DNA of 64,000 bases from Siphonodentalium dalli (lineage: Eukaryota; Mollusca; Scaphopoda; Gadilida; Siphonodentaliidae). This document shows, piece by piece, positions 12,087 through 23,303 of the stretch. The notes under the pieces are model-generated. The model was not told the origin of the DNA, did no database searches, and saw nothing but the letters and a program-made list of their open reading frames with translations. The stretch lies in assembly GCA_032622095.1 (NCBI GenBank), contig CP136066.1:48582911-48646910 (forward strand), written 5' to 3'. The position numbers were made by a program, and so were the translations under genes. Position 1 is the stretch's first letter; every line of letters starts with the position of its first letter.

Positions 12087-12698
12087 TTAACCCTTTCAGT
12101 GTCAGGGTCCGATCTCATCGGCCCTAATTTACGGTCTGTAAAAAAAAAATTTAAATTAACAAAATTTAGTCTGTAAAAGTGGCCCTAAAAAAAATTTAAA
12201 TCATTTTTTTAGGGGCATGTTATAACTCAAAACTATCACCAAGTATTCATAGTAATAATTTTGATGCCCATGAAAAACGTAAGATTCCCTGATACTAAAC
12301 CTACAAAATAAGTCTGTTAAAGAATATAAGAAAAAATTATTAAAATTGTAAAAAATTGTAAAAAAGAATAACAAATGATGAAAAATTGTTAGGACAACTT
12401 TTGAAGAAACCCTAGCATATGGATTAGGTTCAACCTAATCATAGCAAGGGCTTCGGTTCATACAGTTAAACAAACGACGGCAAGACCTCCACTCGTGTGT
12501 TGATAACTGTTGTGAAAACAATACTTATTCGACCTGATGTGGAACCGTCACAATAGACATGAAAGAGTATCACCTCGCCCTCTCACATGCTTCAGTTGTC
12601 AGTTAAAACATGAAGTTTTTCATAAAACAGTTTCAATTTCGTGAAACTCATGCGAAGAGAGAATTTATTGATGGCAGCTTCGGCAGTCTGAGGGTTAA
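12087..12698 (+). mobile_element. TTAA element family C, copy 1
   Basis: TTAA-CCCTTTCAGTGTCAGGGTCC at the left and GCAGTCTGAGGG-TTAA at the right. It shares ATTTACGGTCTGTAAAA, GGGGCATGTTATAACTCAAA and the AAGAATATAAGAAAAAATTA block with copy 2, but lacks the 67-nt hairpin. Confidence 0.7.
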
Positions 12699-13326
12699 TT
12701 AATCACAAATGCACAGAACTCCTTTACGATATTCCGATAGTACTGTGTTTACTCTATATTCTCTGAACATTTGGTGTAAAAATTCCTAATAGAACGACTT
12801 TTATCAGGCGTTTACTAAAACCGCAAAATATTGAGAAATTAGTGCAAATTTCTGAATTTTCGCATTATTTCATCACATAAAATCAATTAAAATATGACAA
12901 GCAACTGGAAATGTTTTTGAACATTCTAGAAGGGGTACATGTCCCTGATATATGTTAAAATTTCTCGCGTAAACTATGACAGATACCAAAGTTATAATTA
13001 GTTTTATAGACCCACCCTAAATCCCCCATAGCAAATGCATGCGATCGTAAAGCACGTGGCTTTGTTTGGATACTTTCTGGCCCACAATGCAACAGTCAAA
13101 ATGGTTATCTGTAAAATGGTGGTAAAAAGTGGCAAATCGGTCATGTAGGTCATGTGGTATTCGTATATGATTAAATGCCAGAAAATGTAGCAGACGCAAC
13201 AAATAACAGGGCTCAATTTAACTGGATTTCCAATTTCTGCGAACCAATTTACAATGATAAAACATTTATTGGTAGGGAATGCTATACAAAATCTACCCAT
13301 GCATTGCTGCAAAATGCTATACACAT
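12699..13326. other. No gene recognised
   Basis: The minus-strand 126-codon frame (13004-13384) runs into the end of a family D element and shows no domain. Confidence 0.5.
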
Positions 13327-13776
13327 TTAAAGGTACTCCACCCGATTCGATGGTCTCCATATCATCAGATTCCAACAACAACATTTTTTTTTAAATGCCG
13401 CTTCAGTTATTAGAATCGATTAATTAACCAAAAATAATATAGTCAAATATAGTATAAAATTGCCCAAAACCTGTTATTTATCAACATTTTGTTCTACGAA
13501 ATTTTGCCGGTTTGTCAAATATCTGACACAAAGAAGTCACTTGATTTTAGAGTTATCCATATTCGTCCGCAAATTTGGTCAGAGACAGTCTTCTCGTCGA
13601 CTTTTACTGGGCCACTAAATATTCGAGGTGGTGAAAAATAATAGATTTTAAAAATCGATATCTGATCACTCTGAAGATTTGATGGGTGGGTTCCTCGACT
13701 CGAATCAAATATTATTTACCCCCGAAGCCAAATAAATAGTAATTGAGGGGTGCTCAATCGGATTGAGTACCTTTAA
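13327..13776 (-). mobile_element. TTAA element family D, copy 2
   Basis: TTAA-AGGTACTCCACCCGATTCG to CGGATTGAGTACCT-TTAA, reversed: the CAACAACAAC run is at the left and GTTCCTCGACTCGAATCAAA at the right. Confidence 0.85.
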
Positions 13777-14370
13777 AAACTAAATCGACCACTGAATACT
13801 ATGCAACATCCCTGCATAAATCCACATAAATTGGATCATATATATGTATATACGAGTAGGTCTGCACCTGTGGTGATGAACATGGTTCAGAGGTGGTTAT
13901 ACTATAAACAGCCTAGTGTTGTATTATTTTATCTCGTATATTTGCCTGTATACACCTGAATATACCCAAAATACAGGCATGTAAGTAGAAATCCAAATTG
14001 GCCACCAAGGTCACGTGACCTCCATAGGGTGGGCAAAGCGGTTACATGTGATCCAACCATATCTCTACTCACCTGTGAAGTTTGAACAAATTATACCCAA
14101 CGATATCTGAGATACACCACATTAACCATATACACCCTCAATATATGTATAGCTGTACAGAATGCGTGGCACTGAGGCTACCGTCTGTGGTGGTGCTTGG
14201 CATCAAAAGAGTTAATAGTAAGTTGCCCGCCTGTGTATGTATACCAATTTATCTAAAGTCACGCATGTTTACTTACCAAAACAATGATGATTAAATGCTA
14301 GAACGGTGTACTTTCTTAATCAAACAACACTTTACTGTTTTGATATACGTTGCCGACTGCCCGTATATAT

Positions 14371-14797
14371 TTAAAGATGCATAATCCGATTAAGCGCCCA
14401 TCAATTACTATTTATTTGGTTTCGGGTAGTAAAAAATATTTGATTTGAGTCGAGGAACCCACCTATCAAAGTTCAGTGTTATTAGATATCGATTTTTGAA
14501 ATCTATCTTTTTTCACCATCCAGACTTTTAGTGGCCGACCAAATTGCGGATGAAGATAGATAACTTTGTGTTGATAATAAGGCTAATTTCGTCGAACAAC
14601 ATATTGATAAATAACACGTTTCGGGAAATTTTATACTATAGTTGACAGTGGTTAGCATTATTTTTGGGCAATTAATCGATTCTGATAAGTGATAACTGAA
14701 GCGGCACTTCGAAAAATTGTGTTGTTGTTGTTGTTGTTGTTGTTGTAATTGGAATCTGATTATATGAGGACCATCGAATCGGATTGAGTACCTTTAA
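14371..14797 (+). mobile_element. TTAA element family D, copy 3
   Basis: Left end TTAA-AGATGCATAATCCGATT, right end CGGATTGAGTACCT-TTAA. It carries the longest GTT repeat of the family (about seven units near 14725-14747). Confidence 0.8.
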
Positions 14798-15002
14798 GTT
14801 TTCCATTGTCCAACTCGCAATTTTTCAGTTATGTTAGTGCGTGTTTCTTTATATATATTTTTTTTTTATCAGATTCTTTTTTCTCAATGATCCTGTGATT
14901 TTATTTTTTTTTTTCAATTTGGCCAAAGTTTCTGAAAAATGTCCAAACCAATTCAGAAATGGCCAAAAGAATTTCCCCACCAGCGTTAACCATGTTCAGC
15001 AT

Positions 15003-15137
15003 TTTACCCTTTCATGGCGGGAATTGCGCTGGTGCAGCATTAATGATCATGTACCAGTTCATTCTCTTATTTATGAAAGTCTCGCATATGGAACCTCATA
15101 TATAGAAGAGAATGCACTGACTTACAAGGTCCGTGGT
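15003..15137 (-). mobile_element. TTAA element family B, copy 4, half only
   Basis: ACCCTTTCATGGCGGGAATT, then GCTGGTGCAGCATTAATGAT and one degraded hairpin. The second half is missing after GACTTACAAGG. Confidence 0.55.
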
Positions 15138-15418
15138 ATGAGCTAGGAATTTAGGTGCTGTTTATAAACACCTCAAAATAAAAAATATAAATTAGTCTCC
15201 CCTGATATATTACACTGTACCTCAAAAATCCTGAGGCCGATTGTCAGAAAATATTACTGGTAAATAAGTATTCAGTATTATAGGACTGATAAATTGAGCT
15301 AATATTGTCCCGCCGCTGCGTACACCATACATTCTCGAGTGAACAGTGTTCATGTGGAGGTATACAATCATTACTCAATTCAAAAGTCACAAAACCGCTA
15401 TGAGGGTATATAGCTCAT

Positions 15419-15842
15419 TTAACTCTTCCATGGCGGGAGCTGCGCTGGTGGAGCATTAAAGACCCTGTTCCAATGAATTATCTTATATATGAGTTGACCA
15501 TAGTTCGCCTCGCATATATAAGAAAATGCGTTGGCCTAACCATTTTTATCATTGTTTTTATAAACTTTTTCTTACATTCTTTAATATTTTTTATCATTTT
15601 TCTAATAATTTTTTTCTTACATTCTATAACAATTTTTATAATTTTTGTTGTTACATACTTGAACAATTTGATCAATTTTTCTTATATTCATTAACAATTT
15701 GTTATAATTTGTTTCCATTTTTTCTTACATTTTTTAACAATTATAAAAAATAATATAAAATTTGTTAGGCCAATGCATTTTCTTATATGCGAGGCGACCT
15801 ATGGTCGACTCGCATATATATAAGAGAATGCATTGGCACTTC
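15419..15842. mobile_element. Composite: family B end with a family A-type second hairpin
   Basis: The left end TTAA-CTCTTCCATGGCGGGAGC is family B (reverse orientation). The loops are family A type (GTTGACCATAGTTCGCC; GGCGACCTATGGTCGAC) and the spacer is a 230-bp AT-rich block of repeated TTTTTCTTACATT. No right TTAA end is visible. Flanks at 15338-15402 and 15867-15924 are direct repeats of each other. Confidence 0.6.
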
Positions 15843-15967
15843 CTGATTTCGCAAGAAATCAGGAAGTGAGCAGTGTTCGCGTGGAGGAAGTGCTCAATTC
15901 AAAAGTCACAAAACCGCTATGACTTGAGAGCGTTGTCAGATCAAACACATCCTGAATTCAGCTATAC

Positions 15968-16424
15968 TTAAAGGTACTCAATCCGAATTAACGCTCGCAA
16001 ATTACTATTTCCTTGGCTTCGCATGGCTTCGGGGGTAAAATATATTTGATTCGAATCGAGGAACCCACCCATCAAAGCTAGCAGTGATCAGATATCGATG
16101 TTTGGAATCTATTATTTAAATTTTAGGTGGCCCAATAAACTGTCGACGAGTAGAACTAATCTGACCAGATAGCGGGTGAAGATCGATAACTCTAAAATCC
16201 AGTGTTTTTTTGTGTCAGATATTTGACAACTGGCAAAAGTTCGTTGAACAAAACGTTGATAAATAACAGGTTTTGAGCAATTTTATAGTATAGTTGACTG
16301 TGGTTAGCATTATTTTTGGGCAATTAATCGATTATGATAACTGAAGCGTATTTTGAAGAAATGTTGTTGTTGTTGTTGTATCTTGATGATATGGGGACCC
16401 TCTGATAGGATTGAGTACCTTTAA
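15968..16424 (+). mobile_element. TTAA element family D, copy 4
   Basis: TTAA-AGGTACTCAATCCGAATT to AGGATTGAGTACCT-TTAA; core TTTGATTCGAATCGAGGAAC; GTTGTTGTTGTTGT near 16365. Confidence 0.85.
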
Positions 16425-16596
16425 AATATTTAAAATATGTAGTGGTCGTAATCAATGCTTAGTTTTAGGTACGACGGTCCGCAAATTGGTCGGGTGCCAA
16501 AAATGGCATCGAGTCTTGCAAATTTGTATATCCCCGTTTCTAAATGTATATGAACATACAATTCTCCAACACGTGACCAGGTGTCTGACCGCAGGG

Positions 16597-17120
16597 ATAT
16601 GCGACAGGGTGGTTTGTTATGTGTCTGGTTTTGGCAGGGTTGTTTGAGAGGCGTCTCGTTGGGACATGATGATTTGGGATGTGGTTGATTGGGACATGGT
16701 GGTTTGGAAGGCGTCTGTTTTGGACAGGGTGGTTTGGAGGTCGGTGTTCGGGACAGGGTGGTTTGGAGGTCGCTGTTCGGGACAGGGTGGTTTGGAGGTC
16801 GCTGTTCGGGACATAATGGTTTGGGACAGGGCGGTTTGGGATGTGGCTGCTTGTGACCGGGTGATTTGGGATGTGGCTGCTTGGAACAGGGTGGTTTGGA
16901 AGTATTCTGCGTGTTTGGGACAAGGTGGTTTGGAAGATGTATGCGTGGGACATGGTGGTTTGGAAGACGTATGCTTGAGACAGGGTGGTTTGGAATGTGG
17001 TAACCTTGGTTCAGTGCGGTTTTAAAGGCGTCTGTTTAGGGTGGTTTGAAGGTCTTTGTTTGAGACAGGGTAGTTTGTCAAGTGTCTGCTTGGGACATGG
17101 TGGTTCGGTGGGTGTCTTTT
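16597..17120 (+). repeat. G-rich minisatellite, about 18 units of around 30 bp
   Basis: Core GGGACAGGGTGGTTTGGA with a variable GGCGTCTGTTT-like tail, 26-34 bp per unit. The plus strand is G-rich throughout. It leaves long frames open on both strands (119 codons plus, 137 codons minus), with no start context or homology suggesting a protein. Confidence 0.88.
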
Positions 17121-17539
17121 TTGCCTTTAAACATATTTTATTTGTATATCGAATAATACAAAAGGGATTGGGGACAAGTTACAAAACTTACTTTGCCCCT
17201 CTCCCTGTTTACAATAATATTATTCATACAAAATGTTGAAGGAGAGATTCAAAATCATTTATAGGTTAAACATATTTACATTTACAAATGAGTGGGTTCG
17301 GGGTTTGGGGTGGGAGGTGCCAAAACCGATTTGTGACTAATTTGCTTTTTGTGGCTGTTCTGAAATGCGTTCGGTAGGTGTCTGCTTTGTCAGCTCGAAA
17401 TTCCTTACAGACAATAGGTCGAGATTGGTGAATATAACTGCAATGACCATGATTTGTAAACTCTAAATTATAGGATGATAGCTAAGACATTTGTGACTCT
17501 TATCGATTATCACGCAGTCAGTTAAAACATATACTATCT

Positions 17540-17833
17540 ACCACCATCTCCACAATATCCTCTATGTTGAGAGTTGAGTCCATCCGAAACATCCGACATA
17601 TTTATAATACATTTACTATATATACTATGCATATGCATATATTTATGTATTATATAACTTTATACCACTGGTGTGCGAATGCTGTGAGCCAGGCGAGTGC
17701 GTGCAGTAAGAAAGAGATATGTGTGAACGCGAGGAATGCCATATCTGTATACACATATCAATGCCATTGAACATTCTGTATTTGACATTCCTCAATGTGA
17801 TTGTTTCTTCAATAAACATTTAAAAAAAAAAAA
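17540..17833 (+). pseudogene. Polyadenylated retrocopy-like segment
   Basis: AATAAA at 17811-17816 is followed 5 bases later by a run of 12 A (17822-17833), the order left by retrotransposed cDNA. The upstream sequence has no long frame and no recognised homology; its 5' limit is arbitrary. A SINE tail is an alternative. Confidence 0.35.
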
Positions 17834-18066
17834 TTCTCACAAAATAGAAGATTGTGATTTATAGCTTAAATCCTCTGGCATGCCGCCTACCTCTGGTGAT
17901 GGAAGTAATGTTCCATGTTTGGTAAAACGGCATCTGTTAATTATATATTAGATCACGAGCAACTCACATTCACCTCCCTGGCGGTAGATGTTCGATGGCG
18001 GACTTATAACCGGCATCAATATTGTACAGAACAGTGCAGCCAGACTGATCACTAGGCACAAACGTG

Positions 18067-18531
18067 TTAACCCTTTACCCAACAGTCGGGATTTTTTTTA
18101 CCCTGTGCCAATGCATTCTCTTATATATGCGAGTCGACCATAGGTCGCCTCGCATATATAAGAGAATGCATTGGCCTAACAATTTTTTACAATTTTAATA
18201 ATTTTTTCTTGTATTTTTTAACAATTTTATAATTTCACCCATACAGAGCCCCAGACAAACATGAGCAGACGACACTCTTCTATATGCTTCTATATATGTG
18301 TGGGGCTCCCTCCAGGGTAATGGATGTTTTTTTATTTTATGTCCTAAAAATTGTAAGAAACATTTATTTTTAAAAAATGATAAAAAATTGTTAGGCCAAT
18401 GCATTCTCTTATATATGCGAGGCGACCTATGGTCGACTCGCATATATAAGAGAATGCATTGGCACAGGGTATTTTATGCTGTTGAAGCTTTATTTGGCCG
18501 GTTTTGGCCGTTTTGTTGGGTAAAGGGTTAA
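18067..18531 (+). mobile_element. TTAA element family A, copy 2, variant interior, inserted in LINE
   Basis: CCCTTTACCCAACA ends on TTAA, hairpins at 18108-18174 and 18396-18462. Between them is an interior absent from ordinary A copies (GAGCCCCAGACAAACATGAG near 18245), shared in inverted orientation with the element at 24165. The left arm carries GTCGGGATTTTTTTT, also shared with 24165. Target: the LINE remnant described at 18000-19329. Confidence 0.88.
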
Positions 18532-18792
18532 CCACATCTCTCCAACATTGAATGAACTCGACTATCTGCCAATTGAAGAACGCAATGAGTTCAAAATTAT
18601 TATTCTGACATCAGATATATGAATGGCCTAGCCCCCGAGTACCTGTCTGATCTTCTTGTGTGTTATGTCCCTGGTAAATCTGGTCTGAGGTCAAATACAT
18701 GTAATTAGGCGGAATCAGGCGGTTTGGTCACAGGTGGGGATCGGTCATTCACCATATCTAGTCCATTATTATGGAACCGTCTTCCATATAGT

Positions 18793-19240
18793 TTAAAGGT
18801 ACTCAATCCGATCGGATTTATTTGGCTAAATTCTTTGGCTTCCGTGGTAAACAATATTTGATTCGAGTCGAGGAACCCACCCATCAAAGCTCAGAGTGAT
18901 AAGCTATCGATTGTTGAAGTTTGTTATTTCTCGAGATGTGTAACAATATGTGGTCAACAGCACGTGGTCAAACTGAGGGTCTCGGACAAAATTGCGGATG
19001 TAGATGAATAACTCCAAAATCAAGTGGTAATACGGTCAAATTTCGTGATACTTTAATGACAATATGTTGATAAATAACAAGTTTTGAGAAATTTGATACC
19101 ATAGTTGACAGTAATTAGCATTATTTTGTTGTAATAAATCGATCTGATAACTAAAGCTTATTTTGAAGAAATGTTGTTGTTGTTGTTGTTATTGTTGTAT
19201 CTTGATGGTATGGGGACCGTCTGATCGGATTGAGTACCTT
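18793..19240 (+). mobile_element. TTAA element family D, copy 5, inserted in LINE
   Basis: Left TTAA-AGGTACTCAATCCGATCGG; right CGGATTGAGTACCT with a decayed TTAA (TTTC). It interrupts the LINE reverse-transcriptase tail after the LWNRLP block; LINE-like coding continues beyond 19241. Confidence 0.85.
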
Positions 19241-19329
19241 TTCGAGATCCATTTACACCGTTTGAAGAATTTAAATATGGACTCATGCAAGACTCATCTA
19301 ATTGAAAGGCTTTTTTTGTTTTAAACCAC

Positions 19330-19730
19330 TTAACCCTTTACCCAACAGAACGGCCCTGTGCCAATGCATTCTCTTATATATGCGAGTCGACCATATGTCG
19401 CCTCGCATATATAAGAGAATGCATTGGCTTAACACATTAAAAATTATGAAATTGTTAAAGAATGTAAGAAAAAATGGTAAAAAGTGTTAAAAAAATATTT
19501 TTTTTTAGGCCAATGCATTCTCTTATATATGCGAGGCGACCTATGGTCGACTCGCATATATAAGAGAATGCATTGGCACAGGGCATAACTGTAACTAGCA
19601 CAATGTGGTCAAGGAGCCGGTTCCAATGATATCCATATTTTTATGGTTTTATTGAGACAGACCGAAGATATTTTAGGCTGTTGAAGCTTTATTTGGCCGG
19701 TTTTGGCCGGTTTGTTGGGTAAAGGGTTAA
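19330..19730 (+). mobile_element. TTAA element family A, copy 3
   Basis: Clean TTAA duplications and CCCTTTACCCAACA ends. Hairpins at 19361-19427 (one loop substitution, CCATATGTCG) and 19510-19576. The long arm is on the right. It sits a few bases after the last stop codon of the LINE remnant. Confidence 0.9.
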
Positions 19731-20739
19731 AAACTTATTGTAAAGGTAAATACAAATGTAAATAATTTGGAAATAGGGACATTATTTATTTATCTGTGGA
19801 CGTAGCAGATCACATGTTCGTAGCAGATCACATGTACGTATTTATTGTAAAGTCCGTGAGCACAATTTTTTGTGGAAACTTGGCTCTAAAGTATATTATT
19901 ATTACCAATGCAAGAAGAGCGGCGTGAAATAGTTTTGTCCACGCAGGACAGATCAAGTGGACCATTATCGGCATGGACTGCTGTAGGTGACCGGGGTGAA
20001 GAATACGACATATTGGATAGAGTTTTAATCTAATGGCGTCGTCGGGCTTACAAACGAGCTCAATAATCATTCAGCACGTGCGATATATATAGCTATCAGT
20101 CGAATATTCAGCCGCCGTGCACACATAGACGCAAAACAGTGTCACTGTTTTATCGAAGAGTCTTAGTATAATAATTATATATGAAGGTGCCCCCCCACCC
20201 CCACACCATATCTGGTATGCGGGATTGGGGTGATTCTGAAGTGGTACACTGTTAGAAATATGCCCGGCAGTGTCCGTCAGCCGGAATGCTTTGCACTGAA
20301 TACAAACACTTAAGATAATGGTCAGATTTAGTCATAATGTATGGAGTTACTGTCGTATATAATTTGGTCGCCGATAATATAATGTTGAATTTCGACGGCA
20401 TGAACTTGGAATCATGATTTTTTTTTAGCTCAGACCATTTTCAGGGCGCATCAAACAATGGTATGTACGCTCATGAAACGGTATGGGACCGTCGGATTAA
20501 TACGGTCCGATACCGTCAAAGCGACGGTATTTTCAAACAGTGTACACAGGATTCAATCGGTACCATGTAAGAATACACAAAGTCACACACACTCCTCCAT
20601 TCTCCATATTTATCAGGGTTAGAGTTAGGGTTAGAGTTACGGCTAGGGTTACGGCTAGGGTCAGTGTTGGGGCATTATTGCACGAAGGACTATCACACCC
20701 TCTGTTAACTGGTACTCGGGATTCATAATTATGCCGATT
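19731..20739. other. No gene recognised
   Basis: Mixed DNA with the short duplication GTAGCAGATCACATGT (19804, 19820), a run of C near 20190, the telomere-like tract and a TACGGTCCGATACCGT word near 20500. Confidence 0.5.
20616..20660 (+). repeat. Degenerate telomere-like repeat
   Basis: GGGTTAGAGTTAGGGTTAGA followed by GTTACGGCTAGGG words: TTAGGG units mixed with TTAGAG and CTAGGG. It is short and internal, so an interstitial relic or an unrelated simple repeat. Confidence 0.6.
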
Positions 20740-21204
20740 TTAAAGGTACTCAATCCGATCAGACGCTCCTAAATTACTATTTCTTTGGCTTCGGGGATAA
20801 AAAATATTTGATTAGAGTCGAGGAACCTACCCATCAACGCTCCGAGTGATCAGATATCGATTTTTGAACTTTATTATTTCTATTGTTTGTGGTCCAATAA
20901 CACGCCGTCAAAAAGGTAGTCTCGGTCAAAATTGCGGATGAAGATGGAGAACTCTAAAATCAAGTGGTTACTATGACCACTTAATTTTAGAGTTATCCAT
21001 CTTCATCCGCAATTTGTCCGTTTGACCTCGTGTGTCTGTGCTAATTATTAGTACACATCTCGAGAAATAAAAAACTTCAAAAATCAATATCTGATCACTC
21101 TGAGCTTTGATGGGTGGGTTCCTCGACTCGAATCAAATATGTTTTACCCCCGAAGCCAAAGAAATAGTAATTTTGGAGCGTCTGATCGGATTGAGTACCT
21201 TTAA
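20740..21204. mobile_element. TTAA element family D, foldback form
   Basis: TTAA-AGGTACTCAATCCGATCAG to CTGATCGGATTGAGTACCT-TTAA. Instead of one left and one right half it has two left halves head to head: TTAGAGTCGAGGAACC at about 20815 and its complement near 21118, meeting at a centre near 20970. Arms are about 230 bp. Confidence 0.85.
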
Positions 21205-21455
21205 CCGGTATCCAGGATTCAACAACAAGGCTGGTACACAGCTTGTATAGCATCAAATTGTTTAAATGTTTAGTATTATGTGCTGCAGTTATGGATATTA
21301 ATTACTTCAGCAAATATGTGCAAATTGTCATATTAGTGTGAAATAACCATGAGTTGTATTCTATCGCAGCTTAACCGGTACGCAGGATTAACTCCTCTGT
21401 GCGTAATTTATATCCAGGATACTCTGTGCGTAATTGATATCCAGGATACATTGTG

Positions 21456-21585
21456 GTATGGGGGTGTCTGACATTTGGATAATGAGGTTCCGCCATAAGG
21501 TGAATTTAGTGATGCTATCCCGTACGGTGGACTAGCAGCACCAAATTCACCCAATGGGAACCCCATTCTGCTTAGGCTTCAGTTT
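21456..21585. repeat. hAT-like MITE core fragment
   Basis: GGTGTCTGACATTTGGATAA, then GGTGAATTTAGTGATGCTA and its inverted half, ending in TGCTTAGGCTTCAG. One foldback module only; no intact ends. Confidence 0.6.
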
Positions 21586-21770
21586 TTACTGTGACCATCG
21601 CCATAAAACGGTTATAAGTCCACTATGGGCTTATTTCAGCTTTTTTTTTAAATCCATTATAAACCCATGTGAATATTATAGGTCGATTATGAACCTATTT
21701 GCACGATGCGTGTTGAGCGAGATCACTGAATCGCGGCCATATTGTATGCATCCAGCCCCAGTTCAGCGGC

Positions 21771-21950
21771 TTAAGTGCTACAGGTCAAAGTTCTGGAGGT
21801 GTGTTCCATATATGGAGCTTTAGAATATTCATGATTCCATATATGGAGCTTTTGATATACAATGAATTCCATATACATGTATGTAATCATGAATATTCAA
21901 AAGTTCCATATATGGAATGCACCTCCAGAAAATTGACATGTAGCACTTAA
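21771..21950. mobile_element. TTAA element family H, near-complete foldback
   Basis: TTAA-GTGCTACAGGTCAAAGTTC to GAAAATTGACATGTAGCAC-TTAA. Arms include TCTGGAGGTG / CACCTCCAGA and TTCCATATATGGA. It sits exactly between an outer inverted arm (ending at 21770) and the 453-bp repeat starting at 21951. Confidence 0.8.
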
Positions 21951-22403
21951 AGGTTACACTGGTGTAAATAAGGTTCGGAGAGACCTCTAGCAGATGCGGG
22001 AGGAATATATAGGAGATAATAAAATAGACACTGGGCCCTGATTGGTCAATAGCCTTGTGTGCTTTTTGCATAAAAAAATCATCACACCTCTTCCCTATGA
22101 TTTCCCATAGGTAAGATAGCCATTGGCACAGGAATTAACCCTTTGTAGTGAAGTTTGAATTTGTTGGTGTGGTCTAAAATATGACAGTATTTTTTTATGC
22201 GGATCTGACACTAGTTACGAAAACACAAGATTTAAAGGCGAATTCCCTGCTAGACAGATATGATTTTTTTGTGTAAAAAGTTTCCCGAAATGTCAATTTT
22301 TCAGATTAAAAAAAAAAATTGGACCCATGGTTCATATAGCCAACAGCATACGCTAAAACGTTAGCACTGAGGCCTATGGAAAACATTTACACCAGTGTAA
22401 CCT
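21951..22403 (+). repeat. 453-bp repeat, left copy
   Basis: Starts AGGTTACACTGGTGTAAAT and ends in its perfect complement, so it has 19-bp inverted termini. Only one base (21992, A versus G) distinguishes it from the copy at 23304 by eye. No TTAA or clear target duplication around the unit itself. Confidence 0.88.
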
Positions 22404-23303
22404 AAAGGGAAAAATGAACTTTTTGGCATTTTTGATTCCTGGGAGTCACTTTAAAGTATTTTAATGCATTTTTCACAGCCTGGTCTTTCAGTCCAATGAA
22501 TCTCCCATGCATGGTGTGGCTATTCTTGCTGCTGATGTCTTCTTTCACTTCCATCGGCCAAAAAAATGGTATGATTTTTCATAAAAAATGCCAATTTTTC
22601 AAGGTATTTTCAAAAAATTTCAAGGTGGTAATTGTCACATGATAATGCAAATTACCCATTACATGAGCATGTCAATGACACACATACCAATTGTTATAAG
22701 AAGCTAATCTAACAAGTATTTTGGATTTTATAGCCAGTGATATACAGATATATATAATAAAAGTGTCTCATTTTCACTGGTGGGTATGGCCATTTGAAGG
22801 TTAATAGCACTAAAACTTAGACACATTTAAGAAAATGCTTCAGCATTTCAAAGAGAGCATATCTTTGTTCAACTAATTCAATATACACCCACATCCAGTT
22901 ATCTTGGATCACCCTTGCAGACCTGAAAATGTCATATTTTAGTCTTCCGTGTGCTGATAAAGTCATGTGCTTGATGCTCAGCTGATCAGATCTGGACTCA
23001 ATGACCTCACATCACCAGAAGTTCTCTCATGGAAAGGATCTTGTACAGTCTTCCATAGCTGATCCAAGTTTGCAACACCAGACCCCAAAAACTGTGTGAA
23101 AATGGGGCCTGAATATGACTTGTGGTGGGAAAATGTGCTTTTTTGATGAATAATGTGTTACAGAGAGTGGGGTTAAATTGTGTGTGATAAATAAAGAACC
23201 ACAGAAGTGATATTATTTTTGAACACATTTTTTTCATTCATGGGCAATTCTGAAAAAATGTAGGGTGTTACAATTATTCCGCGAAAAAGCGGGCTATCGC
23301 TTT
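22404..23303 (+). other. Centre of the 2.1-kb composite, no gene
   Basis: 900 bp between the two 453-bp repeats. The longest frame is 76 codons. No primer-binding site or polypurine tract at the borders, so an LTR element is unlikely. Confidence 0.5.

Larger units (their letters stand above)
18000..19329 (+). pseudogene. Non-LTR retrotransposon (LINE) reverse-transcriptase C-terminal remnant, split by two TTAA elements
   Basis: Three pieces of one decayed ORF: about 18000-18066, 18532-18792 and about 19241-19322. Piece 1 encodes VQNSAARLITR and piece 2 LPIEERNEFK, NGLAPEYLSDLL and LLWNRLP; these are hallmark blocks of the C-terminal reverse-transcriptase region of CR1/RTE/Jockey-type LINEs. 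Piece 3 gives a CKTHLIERLF-like tail and a stop. A family A element (18067-18531) and a family D element (18793-19240) interrupt it. Taking out the family A element together with one TTAA leaves the frame continuous, so its TTAA is a true target duplication. The remnant also has at least two frameshifts and an in-frame TAG near 18706, so it was already dead or has decayed since. Family A starts again at 19330, a few bases after the last stop. The family call rests on motif memory; the exact LINE clade is uncertain. Confidence 0.72.

Noticed and set aside
16540-16953. 137-codon minus-strand repeat frame and the opposite 119-codon frame
   Set aside because: Both are read-through of a minisatellite with variable unit length and no start context.
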